DNA of 11,781 nt. It comes from Candidatus Parvarchaeota archaeon (GTDB lineage Archaea; Nanobdellota; Nanobdellia; CSSed11-243R1). Both the position numbers and the translations under genes were made by a program. The stretch lies in assembly GCA_003563585.1 (NCBI GenBank), contig PWUQ01000056.1, forward strand, positions 1 through 11,781, in the 5' to 3' direction. The notes beneath the pieces were generated by a model. The model searched no databases and was not told the DNA's origin. It worked only from the letters and a program-made list of their open reading frames with translations. This document shows, piece after piece, positions 1-4,134 of this stretch; the stretch's first letter is position 1; each line of letters opens with the position of its first letter.

Positions 1-13
1 AGACCACAGGCCC
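1..13 (-). tRNA. Probable 5' end of a tRNA gene, cut by the window edge
   Basis: Read on the minus strand these bases are GGGCCTGTGGTCT. This fits a tRNA beginning: a seven-base acceptor strand (GGGCCTG), the invariant T at position 8, G9, and a D-stem strand GTCT identical to that of the tRNA-Gly in this window. An AT-rich box (TTTTAAAAT on minus, about 35-43) lies 22-30 nt upstream, as expected for a tRNA promoter. The rest of the gene lies beyond base 1, so the anticodon is unknown. Archaeal tRNA-Val genes often begin in a similar way, but that is only a guess. Thirteen bases cannot prove a tRNA. Confidence 0.45.
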
Positions 14-46
14 TTGAAAAATTAAAGATAATTTATTTTAAAAGAC

Positions 47-331
47 TTACGATATTTGACAAATGTTATCTATGCAAACACAGTTAATGTCTTCTTTTGT
101 TTCTTCAAGGCAGAATTCTGTAGGTTTTATTGAGTAACAGCCACCACAATAAAAAAAGCAATCTCTATCCTCAACACAACTTTTTAAAGATGCTTCAGTT
201 GTTTCGCTATATATTAAACCAAACCTTTTAGCATTCAAATAAACCAGGATGAACAAAACAAAGCCTAATACGATTATTATAATTCTTCCGTGTTTTAATA
301 TCGTGTAATACACGAAGTCAGATAATGACAT
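47..331 (-). CDS. Small membrane-anchored eight-cysteine-cluster protein
   Basis: A 94-residue protein of unknown function. Residues about 16-33 form one hydrophobic membrane segment after a short, weakly charged N-terminus. The rest (about 34-94) is polar and holds eight cysteines at 52, 58, 62, 65, 74, 84, 86 and 91. A cysteine cluster next to a signal anchor suggests an extracytoplasmic domain held by up to four disulfides, of the kind seen in small secreted or surface proteins of DPANN archaea. The ATG lies one base after the stop of the zinc-ribbon gene at 333-614, with no strong Shine-Dalgarno site, so it is probably co-transcribed and translationally coupled. A tRNA-like start follows 33 nt after the stop. 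The topology is inferred from hydrophobicity alone, and a metal-binding role is a less likely alternative. Confidence 0.75.
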   Translation of the reverse strand: MSLSDFVYYTILKHGRIIIIVLGFVLFILVYLNAKRFGLIYSETTEASLKSCVEDRDCFFYCGGCYSIKPTEFCLEETKEDINCVCIDNICQIS

Positions 332-332
332 T

Positions 333-614
333 TTATTCTCTTGCTTGGGCTTTTAATAGTTCTTTTATCCTTGGTCTAACATCTCTGCTAACTTGTTCTA
401 TTAGCTCTTTAGATTTACCTTCTAATCCTTTAGCACAATTTTTACATATTTTTTCTCTGAAAACTTCCATAGTAGGACCTTTCCATTTCATACCAAGTTC
501 CAAGCTAAATGTTTGTGTACAAGGATTGCAAACGTCTTTTTCACAAACAGGACATTTACCTGAAGAGATTCTGTCTCCACAAACATCACAAACCCTAACA
601 TTTACTTCTACCAT
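333..614 (-). CDS. Small zinc-ribbon protein with four CxxC motifs
   Basis: A 93-residue soluble protein. It has four CxxC pairs: C9/C12, C21/C24, C29/C32 and C57/C60, enough to bind two zinc ions. The C-terminal third (about 64-93) is charged and probably helical. I cannot assign a function. Small multi-CxxC proteins of this kind are common in archaea and may bind nucleic acid or a protein partner. The start is supported by a good Shine-Dalgarno site, AGAGGTG on minus (620-626), five bases upstream. A TATA-like box lies farther up at about 646-660. The eight-cysteine membrane protein follows one base after the stop, so the two form a short operon. Confidence 0.8.
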   Translation of the reverse strand: MVEVNVRVCDVCGDRISSGKCPVCEKDVCNPCTQTFSLELGMKWKGPTMEVFREKICKNCAKGLEGKSKELIEQVSRDVRPRIKELLKAQARE

Positions 615-619
615 CTAAA

Positions 620-660
620 CACCTCTGTTTATTTTAAGTTTCATTTAATATAAATATTTA
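620..660 (-). promoter_or_regulatory. Promoter and Shine-Dalgarno site of the zinc-ribbon gene
   Basis: On minus, an AT-only box (TAAATATTTATATTA, 646-660) lies about 26 nt upstream of the Shine-Dalgarno sequence AGAGGTG (620-626). The transcript would begin close to the ribosome-binding site. The box sits directly behind the 3' end of the tRNA-Gly gene. Confidence 0.5.
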
Positions 661-680
661 TGTAAATGCGGCGACCGGGA

Positions 681-732
681 CTTTCATAACCTTTCTTTTG
701 GTAAAACTTTTCTTTCGCAAAGAAAAGGTTGT
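681..732 (-). other. tRNA intron 3, in the T-loop (59/60)
   Basis: A 52-nt intron between A59 and T60 of the tRNA-Gly. The junction folds as a bulge-helix-bulge. The T stem is the outer helix. TTCA (735-738) pairs with TGAA (683-686) as the central helix. The three-base bulges are AAA and AGT, cut after their second base. After one C-A mismatch the intron closes with a 7-bp helix, AACCTTT (724-730) with AAAGGTT (688-694). An alternative 9-bp hairpin, CTTTTCTTT with AAAGAAAAG around GCG (707-727), is also possible. The intron shares sequence with intron 1. Confidence 0.82.
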
Positions 733-753
733 TTTGAACCCGGGTCACAAGCT

Positions 754-772
754 ATTTGCTGTTTTTCAACAG
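754..772 (-). other. tRNA intron 2, canonical anticodon-loop position (37/38)
   Basis: A 19-nt intron between A37 and A38. The fold is a textbook bulge-helix-bulge. The anticodon stem is the outer helix. Anticodon-loop bases TTGC pair with intron GCAA as the central 4-bp helix. The three-base bulges are CAC and ATA. The intron ends in a TGTT/AACA stem capped by a GAAA tetraloop. Confidence 0.87.
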
Positions 773-795
773 TGGCAAGCTCGCATCCTAACCAT

Positions 796-851
796 TCTCC
801 AACCTTACCTGCAGCTCCTTTTTATGAAGCTTTTTTTCGCAAGAAAAGGTC
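796..851 (-). other. tRNA intron 1, in the D-loop (about 16/17)
   Basis: An intron of about 56 nt in the D-loop. A bulge-helix-bulge can be drawn. The central helix is TCTA (854-857) with TGGA (798-801, one G-U pair). The three-base bulges are GGG (851-853) and GAA (795-797). The inner helix is ACCTT (846-850) with AAGGT (802-806). The outer helix is weak, so this is a relaxed form and the ends may shift by one or two bases. Splicing as drawn gives a ten-base D-loop containing GG followed by TTA; a cut two bases earlier on the 5' side and one base later on the 3' side would leave the commoner AGTGGTTA loop. Confidence 0.72.
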
Positions 852-891
852 CCTAGACTATCGCCGCATTAAAACTAAAAAAATTATTAAG

Positions 892-901
892 TAAATATAA
901 A
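892..901 (-). promoter_or_regulatory. TATA box of tRNA-Gly
   Basis: TTTATATTTA on minus, 25-34 nt upstream of the tRNA 5' end at 867. It lies back to back with the TATA box of taw1, so 868-952 is a short bidirectional promoter region. Confidence 0.55.
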
Positions 902-919
902 GTTTGCGTAATAGAACTA

Positions 920-930
920 TTTTTAAATAT
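920..930 (+). promoter_or_regulatory. TATA box of taw1
   Basis: TTTTTAAATAT centred about 28 nt upstream of the ATG at 953. No Shine-Dalgarno site lies before the start, so a leaderless transcript is likely. Confidence 0.55.
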
Positions 931-952
931 GTAATTAGGCTTTTATGTTATC

Positions 953-1897
953 ATGAGCGATAATGAATTAAACGAAAAACAAAAAAGAATCTTTATTAAG
1001 CAGCATTATGGTTTAGCAGGAAATCATTCAGCCGTAAAAGTATGTGGGTGGACTCGAAAATCACTTCACGATAAAGGTGTTTGTTATAAACAAAAATTTT
1101 ATGGAATCCCTTGTCATAGATGCCTACAATTTACACCAACAGTTAATTCATGCACTCAAAATTGTAAATTTTGTTGGAGACTTGGAAGATACAAATATGA
1201 ACAATTTAATAATTGGGATGAACCAAAAGAAATAGTCAAAAAGAGCATAGAAGCACAGAAAAGATTATTGTCAGGATTTCCAGGCTCTGAATATAATATT
1301 AAAAAATGGGAAGAGGCACAAAAACCTAAACAAGTAGCTATATCTCTTGCCGGAGAACCTACAATATATCCAAAACTTGGAGAACTTATAAAAGAATTTC
1401 ATAAAATGGAGATGAGTACTTTTCTAGTTACAAATGGAACTCTTCCTGAAAAATTGAAAAATTTAAAAGAATTGCCAACACAGCTTTATGTTACTTTAGC
1501 AGCACCAGATGAAGAAACATTCAATAGTCTTTGCAAACCAAACATAAAAAATGCTTGGGAAAAATTAAATCAAACATTAGAATTATTGAAACAATTAGAC
1601 ACTAGAACTGTTATAAGATTAACATTAGTAAAAGGACATAATATGCACTCTATTGAAAAATATGCAGAATTAATTAAAAAAGCAGAACCTGATTTTGTGG
1701 AGGTCAAAGCTTTTATGAGTGTGGGTGGAGCTAGAAAACGTTTAGAATATGAAGCGATGCCATTTCACGAAGAAATTGTAAATTTTGCTAAAAAATTAGG
1801 CAAACTTTTAAAAATGAAATTTGCTGATGAGCAAAAAGAGAGTAGGGTTGCGCTCCTTACAAATATAAATAAAAAAAATTGGAATGTTAACGCTTAA
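953..1897 (+). CDS. taw1: tRNA 4-demethylwyosine synthase (TYW1/Taw1 family)
   Basis: Radical SAM enzyme that joins two carbons of pyruvate to m1G37 of tRNA-Phe to form the tricyclic 4-demethylwyosine, the first committed step of wyosine synthesis. The 314 residues are usual for the archaeal enzyme. C67, C71 and C74 form the CX3CX2C motif (CTQNCKFCW) for the SAM-binding [4Fe-4S] cluster. C31, C44 and C57, spaced 13 and 13, match the second-cluster ligands of the family. K46, two residues after C44, matches the lysine proposed to form the pyruvate Schiff base. A glycine-rich GEPT segment lies near residues 134-137. The ATG follows a TATA box by about 25 nt. The gene is transcribed away from tRNA-Gly and converges on eS1, with the two stop codons overlapping in one TTAA. 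Later wyosine-pathway genes are not in the window. Confidence 0.95.
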   Translation: MSDNELNEKQKRIFIKQHYGLAGNHSAVKVCGWTRKSLHDKGVCYKQKFYGIPCHRCLQFTPTVNSCTQNCKFCWRLGRYKYEQFNNWDEPKEIVKKSIEAQKRLLSGFPGSEYNIKKWEEAQKPKQVAISLAGEPTIYPKLGELIKEFHKMEMSTFLVTNGTLPEKLKNLKELPTQLYVTLAAPDEETFNSLCKPNIKNAWEKLNQTLELLKQLDTRTVIRLTLVKGHNMHSIEKYAELIKKAEPDFVEVKAFMSVGGARKRLEYEAMPFHEEIVNFAKKLGKLLKMKFADEQKESRVALLTNINKKNWNVNA

Positions 1898-2553
1898 TCT
1901 TCACTCGTTTTTTCTTTAGTAGAAATTTTTGTTTTTTTCAATTTATCTGGTTCTGACTTCTTTTTTCTTATTATGTCTTTTTTCTCTTTCAGAAGTCTAA
2001 TTTTTACTATATCTAAAAATCTTAAGGGATAAACTTTACTAACTCTACTTTTTATTTCTCTTTGCATTTTATTTGTGGATAAAGTTATTATCAAAGAACC
2101 TATTTCGAAAGAAGAAATAGCTTTTTTTATTTCCTCGCTTATTGCTTTTCTTAATGCTTTTTTCTGAGAAACACTACATTTTCTCAATGTTATAGCAACC
2201 GTTTTTATTCTATAATTTTTATTATCTTTTAATTTAACATCGTTGACTACTTCGATTTTATTAATTCTTTTTCTTACCATTCTTTGTATAAATGATTTTG
2301 AAAGTTCATACTGTGTGATTTTTGTGTGAGCTTTTTCTCCTTCCAACCTATCAATTTTCAATTTCAATTTTATATTTTGTTTTGTCATATCTCTATTTAT
2401 ATTAGATAATTGTGTTTCGATAACCCTTCCATTTAATTCACTAGGTTCTTTTGCAAGTGTTTCAGAGAATGGAATTTCCCCAAAAACCTTTGGAGAAAGT
2501 ATTGAAAACCATTTCTTTTTCTTTACTTTTTTACGTTTTATTTTTTTGGCCAT
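1894..2553 (-). CDS. rps3ae: Small-subunit ribosomal protein eS1 (S3Ae)
   Basis: Archaeal/eukaryotic ribosomal protein eS1, located near the mRNA exit region of the 30S subunit. About 219 residues. It opens with a lysine-rich patch, followed by the family segment WFSILSPKVFGEIPFSET and an ELNGRVIETQLSNI stretch. The C-terminus is rich in Lys and Glu. I place the start at the ATG at 2551-2553 rather than the TTG one codon earlier, because GGTGA (2558-2562) then stands four bases upstream, the same spacing as in uS15. The TGA stop of uS15 is inside that Shine-Dalgarno sequence, so the two genes are tightly coupled. The stop overlaps that of taw1 on the other strand. Confidence 0.95.
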   Translation of the reverse strand: MAKKIKRKKVKKKKWFSILSPKVFGEIPFSETLAKEPSELNGRVIETQLSNINRDMTKQNIKLKLKIDRLEGEKAHTKITQYELSKSFIQRMVRKRINKIEVVNDVKLKDNKNYRIKTVAITLRKCSVSQKKALRKAISEEIKKAISSFEIGSLIITLSTNKMQREIKSRVSKVYPLRFLDIVKIRLLKEKKDIIRKKKSEPDKLKKTKISTKEKTSED

Positions 2554-2557
2554 CAAA

Positions 2558-3013
2558 TCACCTTAACAATAACTCCGCTGTTTGTCTTGAATATATCCAA
2601 TCTTTTGGAAGCTTGCCTTTTTTCTTATAATATTTGATAAGTCTTTTTATTTTTGATTCATTAAGTTGCAATCCTCTTTTCGATATTTTATCATTTTTAT
2701 TTTTTTCAAGATGTTTGGATATCATTATTGCCTTTTCTATTAAATTGTGTAAATCTTCAGGTATTTTTTTTGACAAATCATTATCTTCCAAAATTTTTGT
2801 TATTTTTTTATTTGTTATAGATTTAACATCAGAAATTCCATATACATCTCTAAGCAACAAGCCTATTTCTGAAGTTGATTTGCCTTCTTTTGCATATTTT
2901 AAAACTAATTTTTTTACTTCTTCTGGCTTATACTTTATCCAACTAGGAGGTGTTTTCCTTATTGGTTTTGTAGAGCCACTTTTTCCTCTTTTTCTTGAAT
3001 GCATTCTTGCCAT
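2558..3013 (-). CDS. rps15: Small-subunit ribosomal protein uS15
   Basis: Ribosomal protein uS15 (S15P/S13e), which binds 16S rRNA in the platform of the small subunit. At 151 residues it has the usual archaeal length. Typical segments are the N-terminal MARMHSRKRGKSGS, the PPSWIKYKPEEV stretch, the SEIGLLLRDVYGI helix, and the C-terminal KRGLQLNESKIKRLIKYYKKKGKLP that contacts rRNA. The start is fixed by GGGTGA (3018-3023 on minus) four bases upstream. A TATA-like box lies at 3081-3092, leaving a leader of about 45 nt that can form a hairpin (3028-3049). First gene of a two-gene operon with eS1. Confidence 0.96.
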   Translation of the reverse strand: MARMHSRKRGKSGSTKPIRKTPPSWIKYKPEEVKKLVLKYAKEGKSTSEIGLLLRDVYGISDVKSITNKKITKILEDNDLSKKIPEDLHNLIEKAIMISKHLEKNKNDKISKRGLQLNESKIKRLIKYYKKKGKLPKDWIYSRQTAELLLR

Positions 3014-3017
3014 TAAA

Positions 3018-3092
3018 TCACCCGATCAAAATTCGCTACCACGAAATTTGTCTTGTTAGATATTAATTCCAATTAAAACCTATTTTTAAAGG
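3018..3092 (-). promoter_or_regulatory. Promoter and leader of the uS15-eS1 operon
   Basis: On minus, ACCTTTAAAAATA (about 3080-3092) looks like a TATA box with a short flanking element. About 25 nt downstream begins a leader of roughly 45 nt with a stem of eight positions and one mismatch, AAATTTCG with CGAATTTT (3042-3049 and 3028-3035). The Shine-Dalgarno sequence GGGTGA (3018-3023) follows it. Confidence 0.45.
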
Positions 3093-3099
3093 TTTGGGT

Positions 3100-3699
3100 T
3101 TACGCGTACCTTCCTCTTTTTTCAATTTTCTCCATTCTCTCTATAACCTTCTCTTTCTCTTTCAAGGTATAATTTTCTAAAATTTTTTTAAATACTAATT
3201 TCCATATTTTATTGTGTTTGGCGATTAACGCTCTTTTTATCAGATTTAAATCAACTGCAAAATCCTCTATTTTTTTAGAATTTTTTCCAAGTCCAAAATC
3301 AACTATGTATAACTCCCCATTATTTAAAATTATATTTGATGTCGTTAAATCTCCATGCATTATACCAGAAGAATGAAGCTTCGTAATATTTTTTCCTATT
3401 TTATGACAAACATCTTCTCTCTTTTTTTTGTCAAATTTTTCTAAAAAGTCCTTAAGTATTTTACCTTCTATGAATTCCATAGTTATCTTATATTCTTCCA
3501 TATCTTTTTCTACAATTGCTGGTACCGTAATTCCATTTCTTCTTGCTTTAACCATTAAATTTACTTCATTTAAAGTTCTTTTTCTTCTCAGTTTTTCATC
3601 TAATTCTTTTATTCTATAACCTTTAGAAACTCTTTTTTTTACTAAGTATGAGTTCTTTTTGTATAATATAGCTTCAGCACCACGTCCTATAAAATGCAT
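3100..3699 (-). CDS. bud32: KEOPS complex kinase/ATPase Bud32
   Basis: Small RIO-like kinase that acts as an ATPase in the KEOPS complex, which supports Kae1 in making t6A37 in tRNA. The 199 residues are near the usual length. The N-terminus FIGRGAEAILY is the short glycine loop of the family. K21 in the LVKKR stretch is the likely ATP-binding lysine, and E45 (RTLNEVNLM) its salt-bridge partner. HGDLTTSN gives catalytic D117 and N122, and DFG gives D134. The C-terminus is basic (EKRGRYA), like the KEOPS-binding tail. The gene stands alone, not fused to Kae1, which is about 6 kb away on the same strand beyond the protease gene. A TATA-like TTATAAATA on minus (3719-3727), about 24 nt before the ATG, suggests a leaderless transcript. 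Confidence 0.95.
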   Translation of the reverse strand: MHFIGRGAEAILYKKNSYLVKKRVSKGYRIKELDEKLRRKRTLNEVNLMVKARRNGITVPAIVEKDMEEYKITMEFIEGKILKDFLEKFDKKKREDVCHKIGKNITKLHSSGIMHGDLTTSNIILNNGELYIVDFGLGKNSKKIEDFAVDLNLIKRALIAKHNKIWKLVFKKILENYTLKEKEKVIERMEKIEKRGRYA

Positions 3700-3718
3700 A
3701 AATCTTTAATATAAGATA

Positions 3719-3727
3719 TATTTATAA
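3719..3727 (-). promoter_or_regulatory. TATA box of bud32
   Basis: TTATAAATA on minus, centred about 24 nt before the bud32 ATG at 3699, with no ribosome-binding site between. It is divergent from the protease promoter. Confidence 0.45.
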
Positions 3728-3753
3728 TATTTAGGGAAAAGGAAACAATAACT

Positions 3754-3761
3754 TTATAAAT
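3754..3761 (+). promoter_or_regulatory. TATA box of the subtilase gene
   Basis: TTTATAAAT follows a purine-rich stretch (ggaaac). Transcription should begin near 3780-3785, at or just after the first ATG (3778). This favours the in-frame ATG at 3790 or at 3802 as the real start. Confidence 0.5.
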
Positions 3762-3777
3762 ATGTTATTACTATATA

Positions 3778-4110
3778 ATGGTGTATTGGATGGGTTTTTT
3801 TATGAAAAACAAAAAATTGGGCACTTGGATGATATTCATCAGTATAATTTCAGTAGTTTTAGTTGGCTCTTTTTTAAGTGGTTATTTCTTATTTGAAGAT
3901 TCTTCATTCATAGAAGAACTCGAAGAAGACTCAGTAGTTTTAGTTTTTGGAGAGAAAGAATTATCCTTCGGATATGTTAATGATACTAATGTTAATTGGA
4001 TATTGCAAGAAGATGTTAACGCAACTGTATTAGTTAGTGGAAAAAGCGGTGTTATAATTGACCCTTTGCTTTTAGATGAGACTTATCTTAAAGATGAGAA
4101 TTATACTTAA
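3778..4110 (+). CDS. N-terminal part of an interrupted secreted subtilase (signal anchor and start of propeptide)
   Basis: A 110-codon frame that ends at an in-frame TAA (4108-4110). The same frame continues without another stop to 8598 as the subtilase. Residues 9-14 (MKNKKL) are basic. Residues about 16-36 are hydrophobic and form a signal peptide or anchor. The following acidic, beta-rich part reads like the beginning of a subtilase prodomain. Three in-frame ATGs are possible (3778, 3790, 3802). The TATA position favours 3790 or 3802, and GGTG (3780-3783) lies six bases before 3790. Alone this would be a small secreted peptide. Its sense comes from the downstream half, which lacks any export signal. 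The break may be a nonsense mutation, a sequence error or a readthrough site. Confidence 0.7.
   Translation: MVYWMGFFMKNKKLGTWMIFISIISVVLVGSFLSGYFLFEDSSFIEELEEDSVVLVFGEKELSFGYVNDTNVNWILQEDVNATVLVSGKSGVIIDPLLLDETYLKDENYT
4108..4110 (+). other. In-frame TAA that splits the subtilase reading frame
   Basis: The reading frame is open from 3778 to 8598 except for this one codon. It lies in the second arm of a 9-bp inverted repeat, TTATCTTAA (4083-4091) and TTAAGATAA (4107-4115). TAA is the normal stop of several neighbours (taw1, bud32, eS1, eS31), so it is not a globally reassigned codon. Confidence 0.85.
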
Positions 4111-4134
4111 GATAATCTTCCTGTAATTGTTTTT

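Larger units (their letters stand above)
667..867 (-). tRNA. tRNA-Gly(GCC) interrupted by three introns
   Basis: On minus the exons assemble into a complete 74-nt tRNA without encoded CCA. The acceptor is GCGGCGA (861-867) with TCGCCGC (668-674), and the discriminator A is at 667. The D stem is GTCT with GGAT (855-858, 785-788). The anticodon stem is CGAGC with GCTTG (779-783, 748-752), and the anticodon GCC is at 774-776. The T stem is CCGGG with CCCGG (739-743, 675-679) around a T-loop reading TTCAAAT. The gene is cut three times: D-loop (796-851), canonical 37/38 (754-772) and T-loop 59/60 (681-732). Each junction folds into a bulge-helix-bulge, the substrate of archaeal splicing endonuclease. 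A TATA box (TTTATATTTA, minus, 892-901) lies 25-34 nt upstream. The gene decodes GGC/GGU. Exon boundaries in the D-loop are uncertain by one or two bases; the other two are well fixed by the folds. Confidence 0.88.

Noticed and set aside
690-730. Strong hairpin CTTTTCTTT/AAAGAAAAG that could be a transcription terminator or small RNA
   Set aside because: It lies inside the tRNA-Gly gene and is accounted for as the T-loop intron, with exon pairing on both sides.
667-867. Split or permuted tRNA halves
   Set aside because: All exon parts occur in normal order on one strand within 201 bases, so ordinary introns are enough.
2634-3059. 141-codon frame on plus across uS15
   Set aside because: It is the Phe/Ile/Ser-rich antisense of a clear ribosomal protein gene.
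3077-3096. Hairpin AAACCT/AGGTTT as a terminator after bud32
   Set aside because: The stem is short with an AT-only loop, and it coincides with the likely TATA box of uS15, which explains the sequence better.
4108-4110. Genome-wide reassignment of TAA as a sense codon
   Set aside because: taw1, bud32, eS1, eS31 and others end at TAA exactly where their families end. Pyrrolysine uses TAG, so it cannot explain this site either.
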